64,000 nucleotides of DNA from Desulfamplus sp. (GTDB taxonomy: Bacteria; Desulfobacterota; Desulfobacteria; Desulfobacterales; Desulfobacteraceae). Numbering within the stretch: the first letter of the stretch is position 1; each line of letters opens with the position of its first letter. The notes beneath the pieces were generated by a model. The model had not been told where the DNA came from and searched no databases. It saw only the letters and a program-made list of their open reading frames with translations. Positions 1 through 8,673 of the stretch are shown here, in pieces. The stretch lies in the NCBI GenBank assembly GCA_015232555.1, contig JADFZJ010000011.1, positions 1 through 64,000 on the forward strand, read 5' to 3'. The position numbers and the translations under genes are program-made.

Positions 1-24
1 TGTGGTGGCAACTGATTTATTCAT
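1..24 (-). CDS. 5' end of a gene running off the left edge
   Basis: An ATG at 24-22 on the minus strand opens a frame reading MNKSVATT to the window edge. It is preceded by a good ribosome binding site, AAGGAGAG, at about 35-28, with normal spacing. Only eight codons are visible, so the product cannot be named. The ribosome site is the sole reason for calling it. Confidence 0.5.
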
Positions 25-155
25 AAACTCTCCTTGATTATCGTTTTTTCTGCAAACTAAACAATAACAGAAGATGTTTATTTTTTTCAGCTTAAAATCA
101 TTGCTCCCCCAAATCCGTTATAACCAGTACTTTTTTCAAATGCAGATTTGAAAAA

Positions 156-330
156 GATGAAGACAACAGTAAAAAAATTTAGCCTTAGAGAAGAGGATAC
201 TATCCAGATAGCGGGTTATGTTGAAGGGCTGAAACAAGAATATCCAAAGAACGAATATCCAAACATAAACATATCTCAATATGTGATTTACTGCTTTGGA
301 AATAAGGGGTTTAGAGTATTTGAAGTTTAG
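156..330 (+). CDS. small hypothetical protein, possibly ribbon-helix-helix-like
   Basis: This is a 58-codon frame starting MKTTVKKFSLREED; an ATG three codons upstream is also possible. The order is a short basic strand, an acidic helix (EEDTIQIAGYVEGLKQ), then a second segment ending NISQYVIYCFGNKG, which loosely resembles the strand-helix-helix plan of ribbon-helix-helix proteins. The ribosome site is weak and the frame is short for an AT-rich genome, so it may be a chance frame or the remnant of a longer gene. I do not recognise it as a named family. Confidence 0.3.
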
Positions 331-339
331 GGTATTGGT

Positions 340-1968
340 TTACAACAAATTGATAGCTTTTTCTAAAGCGATCTTCAAATCATTAATTGAGTATGGTTTG
401 TGCAGAAAAGCCTGCGGTTTTTCGGAATTATCACGGGACATGGCAAAGGCTTCATCGTATCCGCTTGCTAAAATAGCAGGAATACCCGGCTTAATCTTTC
501 TAATTTCATCTAAAGTTGCCCAGCCATCCAAACCGGGCATGGAAAGATCAGTTATTAGGCAGTTGACAGACTCTTTACTCTTTTCTAATATTTCTATAGC
601 TTGACTGCCGTTTTCAGCTTCTATCACTTCAAATCCCATACGTTTAAGCATGGCTGCTGTCATATTACGCACCATCTTATGGTCATCCACCACCAGCACA
701 GTTAAAGATGACTTTATTTGTAACTCTGCTTGAGCAGGTTTTTTTGGTTTTCGGGAAAAATTTTCTGAAGATAGTGGAAGAAATAGCATAAACGAGCTTC
801 CATAACCAGGCTCACTGGCAACACCAATCATTCCACCCCATACTTTTGTTATTCCCAATACAATTGCTAACCCCAACCCCCGCCCTATGAATTTAGTTGT
901 AAAAAAAGGGTCAAATATCTTATCAATAGTTTCTTCAGGAATTCCATATCCAGTATCACTAACCTCTATACAGGCATGTATATCTGACGAAGGCTTGCAG
1001 CCAGCAGGAAAAATATGAAATTTTGAAATCTCAGCTCCTGATATGATTTTTGTAGCTATACGGATTCTGCCGCTGTTTTCAACAATACTCTCAAAGGCAT
1101 TGCTAATTAGATGATTTAGCACTTGATGCATCTGACCAGAGTTAGCACGGACAATCAGTTCTCTATCAAGCAGGTTTGACTCTATGGTGATGGCACTGTT
1201 GTTATTTGAAGATTTAAACATCGACAGGCACTTTTGACAGCATTCTGAAATATCAATAGATTCAAGGTTTACAACAGTCTGACCAAGATATGTTAACATT
1301 GAGCCGCTGATGTCAGAAGATTTTTGAGCAGCTTGTATTGCCTCTATAAGGTTTTCACTGATTAGAGAGCCATCTGGCAAATCTGCTAAAGCCAGTTCTA
1401 AATTTCCAATCACCACGTAAAGATAGTTATTGAATATATGAGCAATTCCTCCTGCCATCTGACCAAGACTTTCAGCTTTTTGAAGCCTCATGTTTATGGC
1501 TTCAAGCTCTCGCTGCTTATCCTCTGCCTTTCTACGTTCAATAATCTCTCTCTCAAGTTTGGCGTTCTGGATTTCAAGCTCTTTTCTCAATATATGGATT
1601 TCTAAATGTCTATTGATTCTGGCAAGAACCTCCTCAGACTGAAACGGTTTAGTAATATAATCAACAGCTCCCATCTTAAACGCTTTGATTTTATCTGATT
1701 GATCAGTGTCAGCAGTCAGAAAAATAACAGGTATTTCTGAAGTAGCGGGATCACTTTTCAATTTATCACAAACCTCAAAACCATCCATACCAGGCATATA
1801 AATATCTAATAGAATAAAGTCTGGCTTTCCCTGAACAGCTTTTTTTAGTCCGCTTTCTCCATTGCGGGCGACCATAAAATCAAAACCCCATGATTTCAGG
1901 TTTTCGGTCAAAACTCCAAGATTGGTAGGGTTATCGTCTATTATTAAAACTGTCTGCTCTTTTTTCAT
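340..1968 (-). CDS. hybrid histidine kinase, REC-HisKA-HATPase-REC
   Basis: A cytoplasmic sensor kinase of about 542 residues. An N-terminal receiver (VLIIDDN, then ILLDIYMPGMDG, then ITKPF) is followed by a coiled coil of about 50 residues. Next come a phosphoacceptor helix with His177 in GGIAHIFNN, an ATPase domain (SDTGYGIPEE, GRGLGLAI) and a C-terminal receiver (LVVDDH, ITDLSMPGLDG, HKPYS). The H-box is unusual in having Ile where this kinase class usually has Asp (AHDFNN). A TTG start at 2001 would add MKFLNNKDIKI, but that segment is encoded by the dispersed repeat at 1983-2018. The ATG at 1968 has its own AAGGA ribosome site and is preferred. It is the last gene of the sensor directon. 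No transmembrane segment is visible, so any input must come through the N-terminal receiver or a partner. Confidence 0.9.
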   Translation of the reverse strand: MKKEQTVLIIDDNPTNLGVLTENLKSWGFDFMVARNGESGLKKAVQGKPDFILLDIYMPGMDGFEVCDKLKSDPATSEIPVIFLTADTDQSDKIKAFKMGAVDYITKPFQSEEVLARINRHLEIHILRKELEIQNAKLEREIIERRKAEDKQRELEAINMRLQKAESLGQMAGGIAHIFNNYLYVVIGNLELALADLPDGSLISENLIEAIQAAQKSSDISGSMLTYLGQTVVNLESIDISECCQKCLSMFKSSNNNSAITIESNLLDRELIVRANSGQMHQVLNHLISNAFESIVENSGRIRIATKIISGAEISKFHIFPAGCKPSSDIHACIEVSDTGYGIPEETIDKIFDPFFTTKFIGRGLGLAIVLGITKVWGGMIGVASEPGYGSSFMLFLPLSSENFSRKPKKPAQAELQIKSSLTVLVVDDHKMVRNMTAAMLKRMGFEVIEAENGSQAIEILEKSKESVNCLITDLSMPGLDGWATLDEIRKIKPGIPAILASGYDEAFAMSRDNSEKPQAFLHKPYSINDLKIALEKAINLL

Positions 1969-1982
1969 AATTTTTATGTCCT

Positions 1983-2018
1983 TGTTGTTTAGGAATTTCA
2001 ATCCAACAATATTATTCC
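1983..2018 (-). repeat. dispersed ~43-bp repeat, copy 1 (partial)
   Basis: Read on the minus strand it contains ATTGTTGGATTGAAATTCCT followed by AAACAACAAG, the 3' two thirds of the repeat seen in full at 13104, 38794 and 40148. It begins at the stop codon of the MASE3 kinase and lies in its same orientation. It creates a false N-terminal extension on the next gene. Confidence 0.7.
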
Positions 2019-4378
2019 ATCTTATCCAAAGCAGGCTTTATAAGCATTACAATCTGCTCGTCTTCAAAATTTGTAGCCATCATTCTAATTTTGTCTGCAA
2101 ATGGAGTATATCTGCTATCTCTCTCTTTGAGCCGCTCTGTAAAATCTTCAATCTTCAATATTTTGCCTAACATAGCTAATTCATACAGAGTTTCCAATTC
2201 AGCACGAGGCGGAAAAATAATCTCAATTGGCTCAGACGGCTGCCCATATAATGCTGTTTTATCAACATTAGCATTCTCATGATATATCCACTCTATTGGC
2301 AGATGAGATGCTATAAATTCAAAAAGTTTTAAAGCATCTACAGGTTTTGACAGAAAGCCGTTACAACCAATTCTGAGGCTTTCAGATTCATCTAACGGGT
2401 AGGTGCTGGCGGATAGAGCTATGACAGGTATCTTTTGAAAATCTGAATTTTGGCGAAGTATAGTAACAAACTCAAAACCTGTCATTACAGGCATCACAAG
2501 ATCAGTAATAATCATGTCTGGTGCGAGTGTATCAAGCATATCCAGTGCCTGCCTGCCATTTTCCGCTAAATGAACCACAAAACCTACATCCCCCAGAAGA
2601 TGAGATATCATAATTCTATTGTGGAGTATATCATCAATAACCAAAATGGTCTGACGACTGCCAGTATAACCTGTTATATACTTTTCAAGAGGTGGTGCAC
2701 TATCAGAAAATTGCATATCTATGACAGGAAAAGCTGCTTCAAACCAGAATAGGCTCCCTTTACCAAGAGTGCTTTCAACCTCTATACGTCCGCCCATAAG
2801 TTCAACAAGATGCTGACTGATAGCAAGTCCAAGTCCTGTTCCTTCAGCTCTATGTGATATATCTCCAACCTGTGTAAAAGGTCTGAATAGATTAGCTTTA
2901 TGCTCTGGAGTTATTCCTACTCCTGTATCAGTAATTTTAAAAATAAGAGATACGGTTTCAGCAATTTGCCCTGACACCTGACTCTTTGAAGAAATCATAT
3001 TCGTAGCTTCTGCCTGAATATGATCGCTATTGAATCTCTGACAGCTTTTATTACTGACACGCACTGATATTGTTACTGTGCCTCCGCTCTCTGTAAATTT
3101 AACTGCATTGCCAAGAAGATTGAGTATCACCTGCCTTAGACGTGTTTCATCAGCATAAATACCTGCTGGCAGTAAACGATCAAAGTCAGAAATTAGAAAA
3201 AGTCCTTTTTGCTGGGCACGCATCTTTATAATACCAGTAATCCCTTCTAAAAAACGATTAATATGTAATTCTACGGGATGCAGCTCCATTTTTCCTGCTT
3301 CAATTTTAGAGAGATCGAGAATGTCGTTGATAAGTGTAAGAAGATGCTGTCCGCTCTGCTCTATAACTTTAAGCCCATCTTGTATAAAAATGGTTGCGTC
3401 TGGAAGACGTTTCAGAATCTGAGCATAACCTAATATTCCATTTAAAGGAGTTCGTAACTCATGGCTCATATTTGCAAGAAAAGAGCTTTTTGTCTGACTG
3501 GCAGCTTCAGCCTTATCCTTTGCAGCCATCAACTGCTGTTCATTCTCCTTGAGTCTTCTAAACATCAACTGAAAAGGATTTTTTAATCCAGTTACCACAA
3601 TGGCTAAATAGATCATGTAAAATGAGACTATTTTTAAATAGTGTCCAATCTGATTTGCAATACCATAATTACTTATATAAAGGGTAAAACAAAATTCTGT
3701 GAATATAGTTGCTGCTGTTGACCAAATAAGCAGCTTATAAACATAAGGGTCAAAAGCTTTTCGGTTTTTGTGAAGAAGAAGTGCAGTTAATGCCAATATT
3801 ACTATGATGATATATTCACTGATAATTTTAAACTTAGTCTGATGACCTCTACCATCAAGGAAATCCTGTACAAAACACACAGGAAAAATTTTCCAGTAAA
3901 AGATAGAAAGCAGAATCAAGATCAAAATAATAGAGAATAATCCTATGAATCGGCTGTATGAGAGACGGGGAATAATACTTTTTTGACCGCTTATAAGTGC
4001 AAACGCCAGCAGATTTAAGCTCTCTAAATAACGGGCAGCAATCCAGAGTTGGTTGGCATAAAATGAGTAGTCAGTAATAATATTCATACCTTTGTAGGAG
4101 ATGGTATGGAACAGATCCAGTATCCCGACAAACAGGTATGCTATGCCAAGGTAAACAAGATTTGGCTCATCTGTGTATTCTCTTGTATTCCATGAGACTA
4201 TGAACACGGCAAAGGCAATCATAATGCTGAAAAGCTCGGCAATTATGTGAAAGAGAAGGTAGCTGTATAGACTTGAGGCAAACAAACTAAAAGTTACAAT
4301 AGTCAGGACAATTATATTCATCCATATATTAGAGTTCTGCTCTTTAGATTTGTAGTCCTTCATTGTTAAGGCTTCCAT
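2012..4378 (-). CDS. MASE3 membrane-bound hybrid histidine kinase with C-terminal receiver
   Basis: An inner-membrane sensor kinase of about 788 residues. Residues 15-265 form a multi-pass membrane region with the MASE3 hallmark [12 protein letters not shown], a sensor module whose ligand is unknown. Then come a coiled coil, the H-box [15 protein letters not shown] with His306, an ATPase domain ([20 protein letters not shown]), and a receiver with phosphoacceptor Asp626 ([12 protein letters not shown]). A C-terminal tail of about 70 residues follows. An Asn/Ser-rich insertion interrupts the ATPase domain just before its DTGVG motif. The start at 4378 is chosen because GGAGGG sits 4-5 bases upstream, while the ATG at 4390 has no ribosome site. 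It lies 61 bases after the preceding kinase in the same directon. Confidence 0.92.
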   Translation of the reverse strand: MEALTMKDYKSKEQNSNIWMNIIVLTIVTFSLFASSLYSYLLFHIIAELFSIMIAFAVFIVSWNTREYTDEPNLVYLGIAYLFVGILDLFHTISYKGMNIITDYSFYANQLWIAARYLESLNLLAFALISGQKSIIPRLSYSRFIGLFSIILILILLSIFYWKIFPVCFVQDFLDGRGHQTKFKIISEYIIIVILALTALLLHKNRKAFDPYVYKLLIWSTAATIFTEFCFTLYISNYGIANQIGHYLKIVSFYMIYLAIVVTGLKNPFQLMFRRLKENEQQLMAAKDKAEAASQTKSSFLANMSHELRTPLNGILGYAQILKRLPDATIFIQDGLKVIEQSGQHLLTLINDILDLSKIEAGKMELHPVELHINRFLEGITGIIKMRAQQKGLFLISDFDRLLPAGIYADETRLRQVILNLLGNAVKFTESGGTVTISVRVSNKSCQRFNSDHIQAEATNMISSKSQVSGQIAETVSLIFKITDTGVGITPEHKANLFRPFTQVGDISHRAEGTGLGLAISQHLVELMGGRIEVESTLGKGSLFWFEAAFPVIDMQFSDSAPPLEKYITGYTGSRQTILVIDDILHNRIMISHLLGDVGFVVHLAENGRQALDMLDTLAPDMIITDLVMPVMTGFEFVTILRQNSDFQKIPVIALSASTYPLDESESLRIGCNGFLSKPVDALKLFEFIASHLPIEWIYHENANVDKTALYGQPSEPIEIIFPPRAELETLYELAMLGKILKIEDFTERLKERDSRYTPFADKIRMMATNFEDEQIVMLIKPALDKME

Positions 4379-4439
4379 ACGTCCCTCCATTTATCTTCTT
4401 TTTTTTTGCTCATGCTGGTTTGGATTTTAATTTGATTTT

Positions 4440-6242
4440 TCATTCGGTTTTTCTGGTATATTTGTAAATTGCCTCTCTCAATTTAGCATGGTCAATAGGT
4501 TTAGAAATATAGTCATCCATTCCAGCGGAAAAACAGTTTTCATAATCCTGCGGCGTTGTATTGGCTGTCATAGCAATAATAGGAATTTTATAATTGTCTC
4601 TTCTTATTATACTTGCCGCTTCAAGCCCGTCCATTTCAGGCATCTGTATATCCATAAGAACAACATCATACTCTTTCTTGCTTAATGCCTCTATAACTTC
4701 TATTCCGTTAACAGCTAAATCGGCATAAATCCCCATCTTTTCTAAAACTTTCAAAGCAAGTATCTGGTTAAATGGATTATCTTCGGCTACCAAAACTTTG
4801 GTACCTGCAATTGGTTGATTGTTGAGATAGTCATCAAAGCTCAAAGTAGAAACAGGTTTTTCAACGGCAGAACCTTTCTCAAAAACTGTCGTAAAACAAA
4901 ATGTTGTACCTTTACCATGTTCACTCTCAACTGAGATATCTCCGCCCATAAGTTCGATAAGCTGTTTTGAAATCACAAGCCCAAGACCAGTCCCTCCATA
5001 TTTGCGCGTTGTTGAAGAATCTGCCTGTGAGAATGGCTGAAAAAGGCGGTTTAAACGATCTTTCGGGATACCGATGCCTGTGTCAGTTATTCTGAAATTT
5101 AGAATTACCATACTCTCTTCTCTGTTCTCGCTTGCTGACGCTTCATCTAAATTCTTTTCTCTGTTATTGCTTGCTGACGCTTCATCTGAATTTGTACAGT
5201 TCACTGTTACAGTTATCTGACCTTTTTCCGTAAATTTAACAGCATTGTTCATAAGATTTAAAATAATCTGACGAAGACGGTTAGAATCACCTTTTAAAAA
5301 ACGGGGAACATTTTGATTGATATGATAGTTGAGAGAGATTCCCTTTTCAGAAGCCTTGATTCTAAGCATATCAGTCAATTTTCTGATCATAGTCTCAAGA
5401 TCAAAATCAACAGATTCTAATTCTATTTTACCAGCCTCTATTTTTGAAAAATCAAGTATATTTTCGATAAGTGATAGGAGTATTTCAGAAGAGTGGAAAA
5501 TCATATCAGCATATTGCTGCTGTTCGTCTGTCAGCTTGGTATCCATCATAAGCCTGCTCATGCCGATAATTACATTCATCGGAGTTCTGATCTCATGGCT
5601 CATGTTGGCAAGAAACTCAGATTTTGCAATGTTAGCAGCTTCAGCAGCAGCTTTCTCTCTTTTGAGCGACTCAATTTGTAGCTTGGCGATATTTTTTTCT
5701 ATAGCAATAATATCGCTGTAGGATTTAATGGCAGACACAAGAACAGTATAAATTTTCTGTGCTGTAAGATCGGTCTTCTCTTTATAGCCGTCAATATCAA
5801 AATTATCAATAACATACCGTTCAGGAGCACTGCCGGGCTGACCCGTTCTTATAATGAGCCTGATATCTTTTAGTCTCAATTCATTACGGATATATCTTAC
5901 AAGCTCAAGCCCTGCATCTTCTGTCTCCATAACCACGTCAATCATGGCTACTGCGATATCCCGCTCTTTATTTAAGATATCTCGGGCTTCCGCTGCTGAA
6001 TTAGCATTGATAATTTCAAGTTTTTTACCGCCGAATTTGAAACCTTTGAGGCTTATCTGAGTAATTTCATGTATGTCGGGTTCATCGTCAACAACCATAA
6101 CCTTCCACACTTCATGGTCATCTGACTTGTCAACATTAAACTGCTCTTGTTTATTAGGCAGAATAAGCTCTACTCCTGCTGAGGAGTCTGCTTTCTGTGA
6201 AGTTTCAGCCGTTTTTTTATCTTTTCTACGTATGATCTTCAT
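4440..6242 (-). CDS. hybrid histidine kinase, REC-HisKA-HATPase-REC
   Basis: A cytoplasmic kinase of 600 residues. An N-terminal receiver of the kind followed by a DUF3369-like segment ([13 protein letters not shown], then [15 protein letters not shown]) leads into a coiled coil. His216 lies in [14 protein letters not shown]. The ATPase domain ([18 protein letters not shown]) is followed by a receiver ([25 protein letters not shown]). A 13-residue duplication ([13 protein letters not shown], then [13 protein letters not shown]) is inserted inside the ATPase domain and corresponds to a 39-bp tandem repeat at 5118-5195. The start ATG overlaps the stop of the upstream kinase (ATGA), implying translational coupling. 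Ending in a receiver, it probably passes phosphate to an HPt or another kinase. Confidence 0.92.
   Translation of the reverse strand: MKIIRRKDKKTAETSQKADSSAGVELILPNKQEQFNVDKSDDHEVWKVMVVDDEPDIHEITQISLKGFKFGGKKLEIINANSAAEARDILNKERDIAVAMIDVVMETEDAGLELVRYIRNELRLKDIRLIIRTGQPGSAPERYVIDNFDIDGYKEKTDLTAQKIYTVLVSAIKSYSDIIAIEKNIAKLQIESLKREKAAAEAANIAKSEFLANMSHEIRTPMNVIIGMSRLMMDTKLTDEQQQYADMIFHSSEILLSLIENILDFSKIEAGKIELESVDFDLETMIRKLTDMLRIKASEKGISLNYHINQNVPRFLKGDSNRLRQIILNLMNNAVKFTEKGQITVTVNCTNSDEASASNNREKNLDEASASENREESMVILNFRITDTGIGIPKDRLNRLFQPFSQADSSTTRKYGGTGLGLVISKQLIELMGGDISVESEHGKGTTFCFTTVFEKGSAVEKPVSTLSFDDYLNNQPIAGTKVLVAEDNPFNQILALKVLEKMGIYADLAVNGIEVIEALSKKEYDVVLMDIQMPEMDGLEAASIIRRDNYKIPIIAMTANTTPQDYENCFSAGMDDYISKPIDHAKLREAIYKYTRKTE
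5118..5195 (-). repeat. 39-bp tandem duplication inside a kinase gene
   Basis: Two adjacent near-identical 39-bp units, sharing TTCTCTGTT and GCTTGCTGACGCTTCATCT on the plus strand, encode DEASAS(N/E)NRE twice. The frame is preserved. The unit falls in a loop of the ATPase domain before the DTGIG motif. Confidence 0.8.
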
Positions 6243-7498
6243 AGATTACCTTTTGGAATTGGAAAACATATTAAAAACTCTGTGCCTTTGCCTTGTCTGC
6301 TCTCACATTTTATAGTTCCATGTAGATTATTAGTTACAATATTATGGCAGATATACATTCCAAGACCTGTTCCTCCTTTAGCACGAAGCGTTGTAAAAAA
6401 TGGTTCAAAAACCTTTCTGACAGTCTCACTGTCCATCCCTTTTCCAGTATCAGAATAAGATATAAAAAGATTATCATTTTCCCTGTTTACCCTTATAAAT
6501 ATACTGCCTTTAAGAGTGCCATTATCAAACCCATGCAGCCGGCTGTTTACCAGCATGTTGAATAACAATTGACTGATATCATTTGGATTACCATATAGCT
6601 CAATCTCATCAGGGCACTCAAGCTCAATATCAATAGTTGTCTTTTTAAACTGGCTGTTCATACTAATTATGACATCGTTTATAATCTCATGCAGATTATA
6701 AACATGAAAATCGTCAACAGATTGATCTATAGCTGTCCGCTTAAAACTGCTAACCAGATTTGCCGCACGTTTCAGATTATTTATTATAAGCGGAGCACTA
6801 TCTTTTATTGTTTCAAGAGATGAGATAAGCTCCTCTTCTTCAACCTCCTCCTGAGTCAGCATAGTATTAATTGACTGTTGAGCATCTGTAAGAGATGATG
6901 AAGCTGTAAGAGCAATTCCGATTGGTGTGTTTATCTCATGGGCAAACCCTGCGACTAAACGTCCAAGGGACGCCATCTTCTCAGATTCGATAAGTTTTGA
7001 CTGTGCAGCTTTTAAATCAGCAAGTGTTTTGGTCAGCAGTTTTTTCTCTTTGATCAATTGACGCTGAACATTGTTAAGCTCCTGATTCAACTCCACCATC
7101 TCGCTGTTTAATCTGTCTAATTCACTGATATCGTATTCACAGAGAACCAATAAGAGTTTCTGACGGCATAAAACTTTTGCTTGAACACTTCTGCTTTTTA
7201 ATTCACTTCCAGTTGTAAGTATGCCGTCAAAAACTACTCCGTCTCCATTTGTATCTGCTTTACATGCCAAAGTTTGAAAATCAGGATTTATAAATTGTTT
7301 TATATTCCCATGATCAAGACCTAAAATGTTTTTCATTCCTAAATTCATATACAAGGAATTACCAATGTATAGCTTGTCACTTCCACACTTATCATATTGG
7401 AAAAGTCCAAATGCAAATGTCCTGCTGTTTAGGAGGTGCTCATCAACATAAGGAGACCATTCTGACAACAATTTTATGATTTTTAGTTCTGGCTTCAT
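6239..7498 (-). CDS. sensor histidine kinase with PAS-like input domain
   Basis: A soluble kinase of 419 residues with no receiver. Residues 1-115 look like a PAS-type sensor, followed by a long coiled coil ([20 protein letters not shown]). The H-box is [16 protein letters not shown] with His187, and the ATPase domain has DTGKGMDSE and GGTGLGMYI. The AHEINTP subtype is common among two-component kinases that signal to receiver proteins. It starts five bases after the small helical protein and overlaps the next kinase by four bases. It therefore sits directly downstream of the cobalamin-binding sensor and is its most likely signalling partner, which is an inference from gene order. Confidence 0.9.
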   Translation of the reverse strand: MKPELKIIKLLSEWSPYVDEHLLNSRTFAFGLFQYDKCGSDKLYIGNSLYMNLGMKNILGLDHGNIKQFINPDFQTLACKADTNGDGVVFDGILTTGSELKSRSVQAKVLCRQKLLLVLCEYDISELDRLNSEMVELNQELNNVQRQLIKEKKLLTKTLADLKAAQSKLIESEKMASLGRLVAGFAHEINTPIGIALTASSSLTDAQQSINTMLTQEEVEEEELISSLETIKDSAPLIINNLKRAANLVSSFKRTAIDQSVDDFHVYNLHEIINDVIISMNSQFKKTTIDIELECPDEIELYGNPNDISQLLFNMLVNSRLHGFDNGTLKGSIFIRVNRENDNLFISYSDTGKGMDSETVRKVFEPFFTTLRAKGGTGLGMYICHNIVTNNLHGTIKCESRQGKGTEFLICFPIPKGNL

Positions 7499-7503
7499 AT
7501 CGC

Positions 7504-7971
7504 TTAATGTTTCGGCACAGCAGGAGATATTTCCAGTTGTTTATCCGAGATATTCGTAAAATGGGGGATATTTATCGTAAACCAGTTATAAAGAGGATAG
7601 ATGGCATTAAAACTCTGATCAGATAAATTTTCTTTGAGAATTTCAATCCAGATGCTTAGTTGTGCTGACCAGTAATTTGGATGAAAACCTCTTGACCGAT
7701 ATGAACGAAATACCCACAAAACCGTATCTGTAAGAACTTCGGCATTAGGATTGCTCATTATGGATTCTACAAACATGGCATGATTTCTATGGTTATCTTT
7801 CATCATATCGAGATTTTTCTCACCGACTAACTCTTTAATATCAGCCCTTTTTAACATTCTTTCGTTTATTATAGAGACCAATTTTTCTCGTTTTTCCTTA
7901 TACTCTTGAACTGCCGATAAATTTACTATTTCAAGAGTATTAGCTGAACTTATCAAATCCTCTTTGTTCAT
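7504..7971 (-). CDS. small all-helical protein of unknown function between B12 sensor and kinase
   Basis: A 155-residue, cysteine-free protein predicted from sequence to be almost wholly helical, with no signal peptide or membrane span. It contains a conserved-looking core (DNHRNHAMFVESIMSNP, then VFRSYRSRGFHPNYW). The size and helical pattern recall non-haem globin-like sensor domains such as the RsbR N-terminus, but I cannot confirm that. Its ATG overlaps the stop of the cobalamin-binding protein (ATGA) and its stop is five bases before the kinase start. It is therefore probably made in fixed ratio with both and may be an adaptor or second sensor. Confidence 0.75.
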   Translation of the reverse strand: MNKEDLISSANTLEIVNLSAVQEYKEKREKLVSIINERMLKRADIKELVGEKNLDMMKDNHRNHAMFVESIMSNPNAEVLTDTVLWVFRSYRSRGFHPNYWSAQLSIWIEILKENLSDQSFNAIYPLYNWFTINIPHFTNISDKQLEISPAVPKH

Positions 7972-8630
7972 ATTGATTCAATCTCCTTAAAATTTTTGAT
8001 ATACTCTTCTAATGCCTCTAAGTTTGGAATATATGTGGTATTTTTAAATGTTTTAATTCTTGAATCTGCCCCCCGTTTAAAAGCCTGTCCTCCAACAATT
8101 AATGGTAATCGCTCAAAATTGCTGTTGATTAGCTCTAATGTTTTTTTGAGATTATCTATATGAAAATATACAGACATTGACAGACCAACAAGATTTGGCT
8201 GAACCTCTTTAATAAAGTCTATCAACTCCAGAGTAGGTGTGTTTGCACCTATATATATCGTATCCCATCCATTGAGTTCAAAGATATCAGCAACCATTTT
8301 GCCGCCTATCTGGTGGGGTTCATCTTCCACAGAAGCTATAACAACTCTCTTGTTGATGGTATCTCCAACAGGCAGATGAGCCGCCATCTGATTCATAAGG
8401 CTCTCTGTTATTAATGTTGTCATGTGCTCAGTAGCAACTGTTATTTTGTTATGTTCCCACAACTCTCCTACAGAGTATAATGACCTTTGAAACAAATTCT
8501 GATAGAGAGTTTTAATATCAAAATCGCTCAAGAGCAACTCATTTACTATGTTATAACAGGGTATCCGTCTGCCTTGAATCAGATTGTTAAAATATTGTCT
8601 ATATTGGTCTTCGTCTATTATATTATCCAT
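7968..8630 (-). CDS. free-standing cobalamin-binding protein with CarH/LitR-type photosensor motif
   Basis: About 220 residues. Residues 25-85 form the helical cap domain and contain W58-x9-E68-H69 (WEHNKITVATEH), the W-x9-EH signature of adenosylcobalamin photoreceptors of the CarH/LitR class. Residues 93-210 are a Rossmann-type B12-binding domain with E104-x-H106-x2-G109, where His106 would be the lower cobalt ligand, plus GLSMS and VGGQAF. There is no DNA-binding domain, so it cannot act like CarH itself. CarH has a His right after the Trp that caps cobalt in the light; here Glu59 takes that place and His60 follows. The start at 8630 is chosen over a TTG at 8654, whose MKFLSNKI prefix comes from the dispersed repeat. 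Neither start has a strong ribosome site. A corrinoid shuttle protein is the alternative. Confidence 0.85.
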   Translation of the reverse strand: MDNIIDEDQYRQYFNNLIQGRRIPCYNIVNELLLSDFDIKTLYQNLFQRSLYSVGELWEHNKITVATEHMTTLITESLMNQMAAHLPVGDTINKRVVIASVEDEPHQIGGKMVADIFELNGWDTIYIGANTPTLELIDFIKEVQPNLVGLSMSVYFHIDNLKKTLELINSNFERLPLIVGGQAFKRGADSRIKTFKNTTYIPNLEALEEYIKNFKEIESI

Positions 8631-8635
8631 TATTT

Positions 8636-8673
8636 TATTGCTTAGGAATTTCAATTTAAAAATTATAGCAATT
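8636..8673 (-). repeat. dispersed ~43-bp repeat, copy 2 (partial, diverged)
   Basis: Minus-strand sequence ATTGAAATTCCTAAGCAAT matches the 3' half of the repeat; the 5' half is eroded. It directly follows the stop codon of the glycyl radical enzyme and supplies the false start of the B12-binding gene. Confidence 0.55.

Noticed and set aside
1969-2001. N-terminal extension MKFLNNKDIKI on the kinase at 340
   Set aside because: Encoded by the dispersed repeat from a TTG; the internal ATG has its own ribosome site and aligns with the receiver start.
5329-5721. 130-codon plus-strand frame
   Set aside because: Antisense shadow of the HisKA region of a hybrid kinase; Ser/Ile-rich composition is an artefact of the opposite strand.
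8631-8654. N-terminal extension MKFLSNKI on the B12-binding gene
   Set aside because: Same repeat-derived TTG start; no ribosome site.
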